Source: Paenibacillus tengchongensis (GTDB lineage: Bacteria; Bacillota; Bacilli; Paenibacillales; Paenibacillaceae). Taken from it: a stretch of DNA of 64,000 nt. Positions 16,463 to 24,329 of this stretch are shown here, piece by piece. The position numbers were made by a program, and so were the translations under genes. The DNA lies in NCBI RefSeq assembly GCF_008973665.1, contig NZ_WACP01000011.1, forward strand, positions 124,001-188,000, in the 5' to 3' direction. Under the pieces are notes generated by a model. That model did no database searches. It was not told the DNA's origin and saw only the letters and a list, made by a program, of their open reading frames with translations. Each line of letters opens with the position of its first letter. Within the stretch, counting starts at the first letter, position 1.

Positions 16463-17782
16463 TTATTGAACTTTACGCTCCCGCTGCGGAGCTTGCTGAT
16501 TATGAGCTACGGATGCTTTCTGTGCTTTCGGACTCCGGCGGAATGTAATCATCATGAACACCAGCATGATCATCAGCGGATAGAGCATCGCCCAGCCTGT
16601 AAAAGGCAGCACGGCAAGCGTGGCCAGCAGGGAGATCCAGCTGACGGCACGGCCGATCCGGCTGTCCCGCAGCAGCCGGGTTCCGGCGGCGCAGCCTCCG
16701 ATGTAGGTCAGAATGAATGTGGCATTCGGAAACTGAATCAGCTCTGTGATGCTTACGGTGCCGCTGCCATAAAGAAGCAGTACAAGCACATAACAGATCA
16801 GCAAAAATCCGATAGCTCCGGTAGGCGTATGGAACCGGCCGGAGATCCTGCCCATCGCTTTAGGAGCAAATTGCTGGCGTGCCAGGGCATAGGCGACCCG
16901 GGAAGCCGCACCGGTATAGGCGATGATAGTCGCAGTACAAATGAACACCCCCGTTAATCCGGCAATATAACCGCCCCAGGCACCGAGCGGACCGCTGATC
17001 ATCCGCACCAGGGAAGAATCCGCTCCGCCCTGCAAGTAACTTCGGGTGCCCACCGTCGCCAGCGCGGCCAGAAAATACAGCACGCCGACAATCGCTGCGG
17101 CGATGCTGACGCCTTTAATGGCGGCACGCTGCGGGTCCTTGAATTCCTCGGACAGATGCGATACGGCCTCCCAGCCGATGAAGCACCAGAACAGGATAGC
17201 TGCGGCTTGCCCGACACTGTTCCAGCCGTGCGGCATCCAAGGGGTGAAGGCGGATCTGTCCATCTCAGGCATGGCCGCAGATACAGCGAAGACAAGCACG
17301 GCGATAATGGCGATGACTACCGCAATCTGTACTTTGCCGGCTACTTTCATCCCGATCCAGTTGACGAGGAGTCCGGCTGTGAGCATGCCTCCGGCAATGG
17401 CCACCCTGGCGGCATCTCCCCAGCCCATGGCTGCGGTCAAATATCCGGCTCCCGTCAAAGCGGCTACCGGACCGCCAATCGGCACGGACATCAGGAAGAA
17501 CCAGCCGACCAGTGCTCCCGCACGGGGACCGAAGGCCAGCGTTACGAAATGTGAGACACCGCCCGCATTCGGATGCTTGGCTGAGAGCAGCCCCATGGAT
17601 AAGGCGAGCGGCAGAATCAGGAGCGTCATCATCCCCCAGGCCAGCAGCGAAGCCGGACCCGCCAGCTCGGCGGCCAGACCCGGCACGATCAGCACCCCCG
17701 AGCCCAGAACGGCCCCGATATAGAGGGCGATGGCCTGCGGTAGGCCAATATTTTGTTGTAAAGAGGTTGGAGCTTTGCTCAT
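16463..17782 (-). CDS. APC-family amino-acid exporter, YjeH-like
   Basis: The 439-residue membrane protein has about 12 helices. The opening GLPQAIALYIGAVLGSGVLIVPGLAAELAG includes the APC substrate loop GSG in helix 1. The segment SAKHPNAGGVSHFVTLAFGPR matches the YjeH group, whose E. coli member exports methionine and branched-chain amino acids. Export of neutral amino acids is therefore the best guess. It is divergent from a LysR regulator 122 bp away, the usual arrangement for exporter control. Ribosome site and start (ATG at 17782) look normal. Confidence 0.88.
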   Translation of the reverse strand: MSKAPTSLQQNIGLPQAIALYIGAVLGSGVLIVPGLAAELAGPASLLAWGMMTLLILPLALSMGLLSAKHPNAGGVSHFVTLAFGPRAGALVGWFFLMSVPIGGPVAALTGAGYLTAAMGWGDAARVAIAGGMLTAGLLVNWIGMKVAGKVQIAVVIAIIAVLVFAVSAAMPEMDRSAFTPWMPHGWNSVGQAAAILFWCFIGWEAVSHLSEEFKDPQRAAIKGVSIAAAIVGVLYFLAALATVGTRSYLQGGADSSLVRMISGPLGAWGGYIAGLTGVFICTATIIAYTGAASRVAYALARQQFAPKAMGRISGRFHTPTGAIGFLLICYVLVLLLYGSGTVSITELIQFPNATFILTYIGGCAAGTRLLRDSRIGRAVSWISLLATLAVLPFTGWAMLYPLMIMLVFMMITFRRSPKAQKASVAHNQQAPQRERKVQ

Positions 17783-17904
17783 AAGGTATTCCTGCCTTTG
17801 CTTGTAATTAGTTATAGAGTATCAGATAATAGTTCCATTGGAAAAACAGAAACTTTGAATGACATCGATTCAAAAAACCGATGGATGGAAAGCGGGAGAA
17901 AACT

Positions 17905-18828
17905 ATGGAATCCAGGCATCTGTTCACCTTTTTGGCTGTGGTGGAAGCCGGCAGCTTCACGCGCGCCGCGCAGCGGCTGGACTATGCGCAGTCCAGCATT
18001 ACGGCGCAGATCCAGGCGCTGGAGACGGAGCTGGGCCAGCCGCTGTTTGACCGGATCGGCAAGCGGATCCTGCTGACCGATGCCGGCCGCCGGCTGCTGC
18101 CTTACGCGCAGGAGATATCGCGGATGCATGATCTGGCTCAGCAGGCGCTGCATCCGGAAGCTGAGCTGGCCGGGAGCCTCCGGATCGGTGCACCGGAATC
18201 GCTGGCCGCCTTCAGGCTGCCCGGCATCATCCAGGAGTTCCGCGGCCGGTATCCGGCGGTACAGATCACGCTGAAGCCGGGCGTCTGCTGGGAGCTGGCC
18301 GATTCCGTCCGTTCCGGCGAGCTGGATGTCGCTTTTCTGCTGCAGCCGGAAACGGAATATAAGGATCTGACGACGACAACGCTCATTCATGAGGCCATGG
18401 CGCTGGTGGCTCAGCTGAATCATCCGCTCTGCCTGCTTCCGGAGATTGAACCCCGACATTTAATGAACGAGACAATTCTGCATACAGAAACCGGATGTAC
18501 ATACCGCACGCTGTTCGAGCAGTATCTCCATCAGCATGGCGTGTTTCCTGACCCGAAGCTGGAGTTCTGGAGCATTGAAGCAATCAAGCAATGTGTGATA
18601 TCCGGACTCGGGATCTCATTTCTGCCGCTGATCACGGTCAGGAAGGAGCTTGAAGAGGGGAGGCTGGCCCGCCTGAACTGGAATCACAACATGCAGCGGG
18701 TTGCCACGCAGACGGCGGTCTATCATAAGAAATGGATTTCACCGGCTCTGGAGGAATTTCTTAACCTGGTGCAGAAGCATGCTGCCCGCTGGCGGGAAGA
18801 TATTACGGATACGGCTAAGCAGGCTTAA
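17905..18828 (+). CDS. LysR-family transcriptional regulator
   Basis: The N-terminal winged helix is typical: MESRHLFTFLAVVEAGSFTRAA, then QSSITAQIQALETELGQPLF. The effector domain runs from about residue 90 (GSLRIGAPESLAAFRLP) to residue 295. The ATG at 17905 (307 residues) has GGGAG six bases upstream; the in-frame ATG at 17881 has no ribosome site. It is divergent from the YjeH-like exporter and is its probable activator, with an amino acid as likely co-inducer. The recombinase gene starts 31 bp after its stop on the same strand. Confidence 0.9.
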   Translation: MESRHLFTFLAVVEAGSFTRAAQRLDYAQSSITAQIQALETELGQPLFDRIGKRILLTDAGRRLLPYAQEISRMHDLAQQALHPEAELAGSLRIGAPESLAAFRLPGIIQEFRGRYPAVQITLKPGVCWELADSVRSGELDVAFLLQPETEYKDLTTTTLIHEAMALVAQLNHPLCLLPEIEPRHLMNETILHTETGCTYRTLFEQYLHQHGVFPDPKLEFWSIEAIKQCVISGLGISFLPLITVRKELEEGRLARLNWNHNMQRVATQTAVYHKKWISPALEEFLNLVQKHAARWREDITDTAKQA

Positions 18829-18859
18829 CCGGCTTAAACGGGAAAAGGAGAGAGGCACA

Positions 18860-19789
18860 ATGAATGAGCTGGAAGTTGACTACGAGGAAGCACTGGACGC
18901 GTTTCTGATCTGGATGAAGGATGCCGGTTATACGGCTTACACCCAGAAATCCTATCTTGCCGATGTGCGGGAATTTCTGCACAGCCTGAACGGCAAGCGT
19001 CTTGAACAGGTCAAAAAGCTGCATGTCGTTTCCTATTTAACATCTGTCCGCGAGCGCGGGGTCAGTGATGCTACGCGTAACCGCAAGCATGCTTCCATTC
19101 ACTGCCTGTTCAAGGCCCTGATCGAGCTGGAGCTGCTGCAGGCCAATCCGGCCTCGGGGATCAAGAAATCGAAGACGGACAAGAACCGTGAACCGGTCTT
19201 TCTGGAGGAAGGCGATCTCCAGCGGTTCCTTGGCGCAGTGGAAGGGAAATACCGCACGCGTAATCTTGCCATTTTTCTGCTAATGGCCTATATGGGACTG
19301 CGCGTCGGAGAGGTGCACACCTTAAATCTGAGCGATTACGATGCCGAGCGGCAAATGCTGCGCGTGTTCGGAAAAGGCCGCAAATGGCGTTATGTGCCAG
19401 TGCCTGCGGATGTGCTCCCGTTTCTGGAACAGGCGCTTGCTGAGCGCCTTGCGCCCTGGCGCGGAAAGGAAGAGGCGATGTTCATTTCCCAGAAGGGGCG
19501 CAGGCTGTCGATCCGCTGTATTCAAGGCATCGCGGCCGCCGCTTTTGCCCGCTTCCAGGAAGAAGTACCGCCGCCGCACCGCCGCGCCTATTCCAGCCAT
19601 AAGCTGCGGCACTCCTTCGCCACTATGCTTCTGCGCAAAGGCGCGGATCTGCGTACGGTGCAGGAGCTGCTGGGGCACTCGTCCATTCAAACTACTACGG
19701 TCTACACCCATATCACGAACCGGGAAAAAGAAGAGGCCATGTCCAGGCTGCAAATCAAACTCCCGCAAGAGGTACGCAAGGCAGATTAA
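18860..19789 (+). CDS. tyrosine recombinase, XerC/XerD-type integrase
   Basis: This 309-residue recombinase has an N-terminal SAM-like domain (residues 8-95, KSYLADVREFLHSL) and the full catalytic set R148, K172, H247, R250, H273 and Y282 (MGLRVGEV, GKGRKWR, HKLRHSFA, LGHSSIQTT, VYTHI). It is the size of XerC/XerD and phage-type integrases. The start is the ATG at 18860 behind GGAGAGAGG; the longer open frame upstream overlaps the LysR gene in another frame. It follows that LysR gene by 31 bp, but a shared function is not evident. A dif-like site (copy D) lies 18 bp behind its stop, which makes that site a natural candidate substrate. Confidence 0.92.
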   Translation: MNELEVDYEEALDAFLIWMKDAGYTAYTQKSYLADVREFLHSLNGKRLEQVKKLHVVSYLTSVRERGVSDATRNRKHASIHCLFKALIELELLQANPASGIKKSKTDKNREPVFLEEGDLQRFLGAVEGKYRTRNLAIFLLMAYMGLRVGEVHTLNLSDYDAERQMLRVFGKGRKWRYVPVPADVLPFLEQALAERLAPWRGKEEAMFISQKGRRLSIRCIQGIAAAAFARFQEEVPPPHRRAYSSHKLRHSFATMLLRKGADLRTVQELLGHSSIQTTTVYTHITNREKEEAMSRLQIKLPQEVRKAD

Positions 19790-19807
19790 CGCTGCTTGCT
19801 CATTCGA

Positions 19808-19835
19808 GAGTTACATAAATAATATTATGTTAACC
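19808..19835 (-). repeat. dif-like 28-bp element, copy D
   Basis: On the plus strand it reads GAGTTACATAA, spacer ATAATA, then TTATGTTAACC. The last arm contains the TTATGTTAA half-site of the E. coli dif XerD arm. Its orientation is opposite to copies A-C, and it lies 18 bp behind the tyrosine recombinase stop. Confidence 0.6.
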
Positions 19836-19966
19836 AAATAAGGTTCACTGCGTATAAGTTGTCACAACTATCATCAATAACAGAAAAATAACTTGTTATT
19901 ATTATGACAATGATTTATTCTAACAATTATTAAGGACTTATTTTTATTAGGCAGCAGCTTAATGAA

Positions 19967-19980
19967 TGTAACCGTCTACA
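19967..19980 (+). promoter_or_regulatory. candidate cre site (CcpA operator)
   Basis: TGTAACCGTCTACA matches the cre consensus TGWAANCGNTNWCA at 13 of 14 positions. It is 36 bp before the start of the GH113 gene. Repression of a polysaccharide enzyme by preferred sugars through CcpA fits this position. Confidence 0.5.
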
Positions 19981-20015
19981 CAAGTTTGTTTTTACGATGA
20001 TAGGAGGAGACGGCA

Positions 20016-20987
20016 GTGCAGGAAGTGTTTTTTAAAGGAATGACATACGGATGGGAAACGCCAAGAGGAGTGTACCGCACCGAAGAGGCGGAGGATTCCC
20101 TGCGGAAGCTGGCCGAAACCGGCAGCGAATGGATTGCTCTGTCCTTCTGGACCTGGCAGGACACTGTATTCTCGACCAACATTTACTTTGATTACGGATA
20201 TACCCCGACGGACCGCGACATTGCACACACAGTGAAGCTGGCCAAAGAGCTGGGCCTTAAGGTATGCCTGAAGCCGGTCGTGAATTCGCGTGACGGCATC
20301 TGGCGGGCGCGGATCGGTTTTCCCGAGGATGGGGATGTGTACTGGGCGGAGTGGTTCCGCAACTATACGAACTTCCTCAAGCACTATGCTGAACTGGCGG
20401 AAGAGCTGGAATGCGAAATGTTCTGCATTGGCTGCGAGATGGTGGCTACGGAAGGCAGAGAAGCAGAGTGGCGGGAAGTGATCCGCGAGACGCGCAGTCT
20501 GTACAGCGGACCGATTGTATACAATGCCAACCACGGCAAGGAAGAGGGGATCGCCTGGCTGGATGAAGTGGATCTGATCGGCACGAGCGCCTACTATCCG
20601 GTTGCGTCCGCTCCGGGGGAGAGCTACGAGAACATGCTGGCCGCCTGGGAACGCCAGAAGCCGCGCCTGAAAGCATTGTCCGAGAAATTCGGCAAGCAAC
20701 TTGTATTTATTGAAATCGGCTGCCGGAGTGCCGAAGGCTGTGCGACGATGCCCTGGGATTTCAGTCATAAGCATCTGCCGGTCTCCCAGAGCGAGCAGGC
20801 CAATTTCTATAAATCCGCACTGGAATGCTTCTGGAAAGAGCCTTGGTTCGCCGGCTTCTTCTGGTGGGACTGGAGCACGGTTTTATATGATAAGGATGAT
20901 GCGGGCAGCAATGTCGGCTTTGATATTTACGGCAAGGAAGCGGAAGTTATTCTGCGCGAGTATTATCAGCGTCCGGTACATCAATAA
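20016..20987 (+). CDS. GH113-like glycoside hydrolase (beta-mannanase type)
   Basis: The 323-residue protein reads as a TIM barrel. KPVVNSRDGIWRARIGF and the acid/base glutamate E141 in FCIGCEM are followed by the nucleophile glutamate E233 in LVFIEIGCRS; these match glycoside hydrolase family 113, whose best-known member is an Alicyclobacillus beta-1,4-mannanase. There is no signal peptide, so it may act on oligosaccharides inside the cell. The GTG start has AGGAGGAG seven bases upstream. A candidate cre site at 19967 suggests carbon catabolite repression. No transport gene adjoins it. Confidence 0.85.
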   Translation: MQEVFFKGMTYGWETPRGVYRTEEAEDSLRKLAETGSEWIALSFWTWQDTVFSTNIYFDYGYTPTDRDIAHTVKLAKELGLKVCLKPVVNSRDGIWRARIGFPEDGDVYWAEWFRNYTNFLKHYAELAEELECEMFCIGCEMVATEGREAEWREVIRETRSLYSGPIVYNANHGKEEGIAWLDEVDLIGTSAYYPVASAPGESYENMLAAWERQKPRLKALSEKFGKQLVFIEIGCRSAEGCATMPWDFSHKHLPVSQSEQANFYKSALECFWKEPWFAGFFWWDWSTVLYDKDDAGSNVGFDIYGKEAEVILREYYQRPVHQ

Positions 20988-21033
20988 GGTGAGTTATTGG
21001 CAGACCTACTCTTTCATGTTATATTAATGGTAG

Positions 21034-21087
21034 AAAAGCCGTCCTTTTCGTGGTGGTTCATTTCCACTTCAGAGGGCGGCTCTTTTG
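21034..21087 (+). terminator. terminator-like hairpin behind the GH113 gene
   Basis: AAAAGCCGTCC at 21034 pairs imperfectly with GGGCGGCTCTTTT (21074-21086), with an inner GTGG/CCAC helix. Confidence 0.5.
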
Positions 21088-21101
21088 TGCGCGAACGCAA
21101 A

Positions 21102-21151
21102 AGAGGGCTGTTCATGCAGGTCCAGTCCGGTAGCATGGAACAGCCCTCTCT
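21102..21151 (-). terminator. terminator of the lactate dehydrogenase gene
   Basis: AGAGGGCTGTTC pairs with GAACAGCCCTCT and has an ATGC/GCAT extension inside. Read on the minus strand it is followed by CTTTTG, so it ends the ldh transcript. Confidence 0.85.
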
Positions 21152-21173
21152 CTGTAATCAGCAGGCAGCCTGG

Positions 21174-22094
21174 TTACAGATCAAGCTTGGAAATTTCGGC
21201 TTTCAGCTTCTCGGCCGACTGCTGGAACAAAGCGCGTTCATCGTCGCTGAGCGGCAGATCAAGTACCTCGCGCACACCGGTACGGTCAACGATGCACGGC
21301 ACACCAAGGAATACATCGGATACGCCGTTATAGTTGTTGAGCAGAGTGGACACATTCAGCACAGCGCCCTCATTGTGCAGAATGGAAACGACGATCCGGT
21401 CCAGGGCCAGCGCAATTGCGTAGGAAGTGGACCCTTTGGCATTGATAATTTCATAGGCGGCGTTCTTTGTGTCATCGAAGATCTCATTGCGCTCCGCTTC
21501 GTCAAAGCCCAGATCGATGCCCGCCACGTTCGCCAGGCTCCATACCGGAAGCTCGGAATCGCCGTGCTCGCCGATAATTTGTCCGTGGATACTGCGCGGG
21601 TCAATTTCCTTATGCTTGCCGATCAAGTAACGGAAACGTGCGCTGTCCAGCACCGTTCCGGAGCCGATCACCCGTCTGCGGTCGAAACCGCTGATCTTCA
21701 GCGTGGCATAAGACAGGATGTCCACCGGATTGGTGGCTACGAGCACAATCGCATGCTGGTTGTATTTAGCGATACGTTGGATAATGTCCTGAAAAATCGA
21801 GATGTTCTTGCGCAGGAGGTCAATCCGGGTCTCACCCGGTTTTTGGGAGGCGCCGGCGGTCACGATGATAATATCTGCATCCCGGCAATCTTCATAGGTA
21901 CCTGCCCATAGCTTCACGCCGCCGACAAACGGCATGCCGTGGTTCATGTCCAGCGCTTCGCCGAGCGCCTTTTGGTGATTGACATCAATGAGGACAAGCT
22001 CCGGCATGCGTCTGCGCAGCAGCAAAGTGTAAGCGGTTGTGGTGCCGACGGCACCAGTGCCGATGACGACGACACGATTAGGCTTGGGGGCCAT
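21174..22094 (-). CDS. ldh: L-lactate dehydrogenase
   Basis: The 306-residue enzyme interconverts pyruvate and L-lactate with NADH in the cytoplasm. The NAD fold VVVIGTGAVG is at the N-terminus, and the substrate arginines are R90 in GETRIDLL and R153 in SARFR. The catalytic histidine is H177 in GEHGDSE. The substrate-specificity loop GASQKPGETR (Q84) favours lactate over malate. The ATG at 22094 has GGAGGAG nine bases upstream; a longer frame upstream is rejected. It is a single-gene unit with its own terminator. No clear Rex or cre site is seen upstream. Confidence 0.95.
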   Translation of the reverse strand: MAPKPNRVVVIGTGAVGTTTAYTLLLRRRMPELVLIDVNHQKALGEALDMNHGMPFVGGVKLWAGTYEDCRDADIIIVTAGASQKPGETRIDLLRKNISIFQDIIQRIAKYNQHAIVLVATNPVDILSYATLKISGFDRRRVIGSGTVLDSARFRYLIGKHKEIDPRSIHGQIIGEHGDSELPVWSLANVAGIDLGFDEAERNEIFDDTKNAAYEIINAKGSTSYAIALALDRIVVSILHNEGAVLNVSTLLNNYNGVSDVFLGVPCIVDRTGVREVLDLPLSDDERALFQQSAEKLKAEISKLDL

Positions 22095-22242
22095 AATTTC
22101 ATCTCCTCCAAAAGTTTCGAATTTTTTGTGTCCAATCTTATCCATCATAATCGCAAAGGTTAGTGTTTTCAAGCTGCCTGATTTTATCCATTACCCTGAT
22201 TAGGGGCAAGCTAATTAGCATGCAGTGAAAGAGGGGAAGAGT

Positions 22243-22869
22243 ATGTTTAGTATTTCCGGATTATTGCTGTTTATGGGGGCGGCCATCGTACTGATACTTA
22301 TCCCGGGGCCGGATCTGATCTTTGCCGTTACGCAGGGCATCACGAACGGGCGCAAGGCCGGGGTGTACACAGCTGCCGGCTTGGCGTTGGGGAACACGGT
22401 CCATACGCTGGCGGCGGCGCTGGGCTTGTCGATCCTGGTGCAAACCTCGCCGATGCTGTTCACTGTGTTCAAAATCGCCGGCGCGCTCTATCTGTTCCAT
22501 TTGGCTTATAAATCGCTGAAGAACCGCAAAGCCGGGCTGACGGTACCGGAAGGCGAGAAGAGAAATGAACGCGCTCTGCTGCGCAAAGGCCTGCTGATGA
22601 ATGTGCTCAATCCCAAGGTTGCGATTTTCTTCCTGACCTTTTTGCCGCAATTCGTCAATTATGATGCAGGGCTGGTGCCGCTCCAGATGATCGTGCTGGG
22701 TCTGATTTTTATCGTGCTGACTGCCGTCATCTTCGGCGCGCTGGCGTTTTTTGCCGGGGTGTTCAGTGCGAAGCTTCTGCAGAAGCCGCGGGTGCAGGAA
22801 GGGGCTAATCTTGCTGCAGGAGTCATTTATGTGGGGCTCGGCATGAAGCTGCTGACCACTTCCCCTTAA
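22243..22869 (+). CDS. LysE/RhtB-family amino-acid exporter
   Basis: A 208-residue membrane protein with six helices. The family hallmark IPGPDLIFAVTQGITNGRKAG lies at residues 20-40, and NPKVAIFFLTFLPQF in the middle is also diagnostic. Members export lysine, threonine, homoserine or related compounds; the substrate here is not known. The ATG at 22243 follows AGAGGGG by six bases. It begins a likely operon with the amino-acid permease 43 bp downstream and then a lipoprotein gene. Confidence 0.9.
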   Translation: MFSISGLLLFMGAAIVLILIPGPDLIFAVTQGITNGRKAGVYTAAGLALGNTVHTLAAALGLSILVQTSPMLFTVFKIAGALYLFHLAYKSLKNRKAGLTVPEGEKRNERALLRKGLLMNVLNPKVAIFFLTFLPQFVNYDAGLVPLQMIVLGLIFIVLTAVIFGALAFFAGVFSAKLLQKPRVQEGANLAAGVIYVGLGMKLLTTSP

Positions 22870-22912
22870 GAATTTACAATTTCACTCATAGTTGACAGGA
22901 GAGAACGAAAGA

Positions 22913-24298
22913 ATGGATTTATTCCGCAAAAAACCGCTGACCCTGCCGCAGGGCGGCGATGTCAAGTTAAGCAAAACCCTCGGGGCCTTTGATCTGACCA
23001 CTCTCGGCGTCGGGGCGATCATCGGCACCGGCATCTTCGTGATGACCGGTGTTGCCGCCGCGGAGCATGCCGGACCGGCACTTGTGCTGTCCTTTGTACT
23101 GGCCGGAATGGCCTGCGTGCTGTCCGCACTTTGTTATTCCGAGTTTGCTTCTACCCTGCCCGTATCCGGCAGCGCCTATGCTTACAGCTATGTAGCATTC
23201 GGTGAAATGCTGGCCTGGATGCTGGGCTGGGACCTGGTGCTGGAATACGGCGTTGCCGCGGCTGCAGTCAGCAGCGGCTGGTCAGGATACTTTCAGGGAT
23301 TGCTGGAGGGCTTCGGCCTGCATTTGCCTAAGGCACTTTCCGGAACGTATAATCCGGACGAAGGAACGTTTATCAATTTGCCTGCAGTCATTATTATTCT
23401 GTTGATCTCCTTTCTGCTGACCCGCGGAGTCAAGGAGACTGCAAGGTTCAACGCCGTGATGGTTGTCATTAAGCTCGCGGTAATATTGCTGTTTATTTTT
23501 ACCGGCATATTTTATGTAAAACCCGAGAACTGGACTCCGTTCATGCCGTTCGGGTTCGACGGCGTGGTTAACGGTGCGGCAACCGTTTTCTTTGCCTATA
23601 TCGGATTTGATGCCTTGTCTACGGCGGCCGAAGAGGTCAAGCGGCCGCAGCGAGATCTTCCGATCGGTATCATTTCATCTTTGGCTATCTGTACCGTGCT
23701 TTATATTTTGGTTTCGCTGGTCCTGACAGGCATCGTTCCGTACACCAGCCTGAATGTCAGCGATCCGGTTTCGTTCGCACTGCGCTTTGTCGACCAGAAT
23801 ATGATTGCCGGACTGATCTCCGTCGGCGCCATTGCCGGCATGACGACGGTTCTGCTGGTACTGCTCTTCGGCCAGACACGCCTCTTATACGCAATTTCAC
23901 GGGACGGACTGCTGCCGAAGGCCTGGTCCAAAGTCAGCGAGAAGACACATACCCCTGTGCGCAGCACCTGGATGGTCGGCGGGATAATTGCTGTCATGAC
24001 CGGCTTTGTGCCGCTCGACCGTCTGGCCAACCTGACCAGCATCGGTACCTTGTTCGCTTTCCTGGTCGTGTCGCTCGGTGTCATCGTGCTCCGGCGTACC
24101 CATCCGGACATGAAGAGAGGCTTCCGGGTGCCGTGGGTGCCGGTGATTCCACTGCTAAGTGCGGCAGCGTGCGGCTATTTGATGTATAATCTGGGAAGAG
24201 AGACTTGGATCGGCTTCCTGATCTGGCTGGCGATCGGTCTCGTTATATATGCTTTGTACGGATACAAGCACAGCAAGCTGAATCAGAACAACCGTTAA
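22913..24298 (+). CDS. APC-family amino-acid permease (CAT/YfnA-like)
   Basis: The 461-residue protein has 12 or more membrane helices. The helix 1 motif LTTLGVGAIIGTGIFVMTG contains GTG, and ISYSEFAST-type residues appear as CYSEFASTLPVSGSAYAY. The segment FFAYIGFDALSTAAEEVKRPQRDLP matches cationic amino-acid permeases of the CAT group. It probably imports amino acids with protons. The ATG at 22913 has AGGAGA ten bases upstream. It is the middle gene of a three-gene cluster, following the LysE exporter and 31 bp before the beta-propeller lipoprotein. Confidence 0.9.
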   Translation: MDLFRKKPLTLPQGGDVKLSKTLGAFDLTTLGVGAIIGTGIFVMTGVAAAEHAGPALVLSFVLAGMACVLSALCYSEFASTLPVSGSAYAYSYVAFGEMLAWMLGWDLVLEYGVAAAAVSSGWSGYFQGLLEGFGLHLPKALSGTYNPDEGTFINLPAVIIILLISFLLTRGVKETARFNAVMVVIKLAVILLFIFTGIFYVKPENWTPFMPFGFDGVVNGAATVFFAYIGFDALSTAAEEVKRPQRDLPIGIISSLAICTVLYILVSLVLTGIVPYTSLNVSDPVSFALRFVDQNMIAGLISVGAIAGMTTVLLVLLFGQTRLLYAISRDGLLPKAWSKVSEKTHTPVRSTWMVGGIIAVMTGFVPLDRLANLTSIGTLFAFLVVSLGVIVLRRTHPDMKRGFRVPWVPVIPLLSAAACGYLMYNLGRETWIGFLIWLAIGLVIYALYGYKHSKLNQNNR

Positions 24299-24329
24299 AC
24301 TATATTTCAGCAGGAGGGGAGAGACTGGG

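Noticed and set aside
20997..21911. 304-codon frame on the plus strand
   Set aside because: It lies antisense to the lactate dehydrogenase gene and runs through both terminators; it has no recognisable motif.
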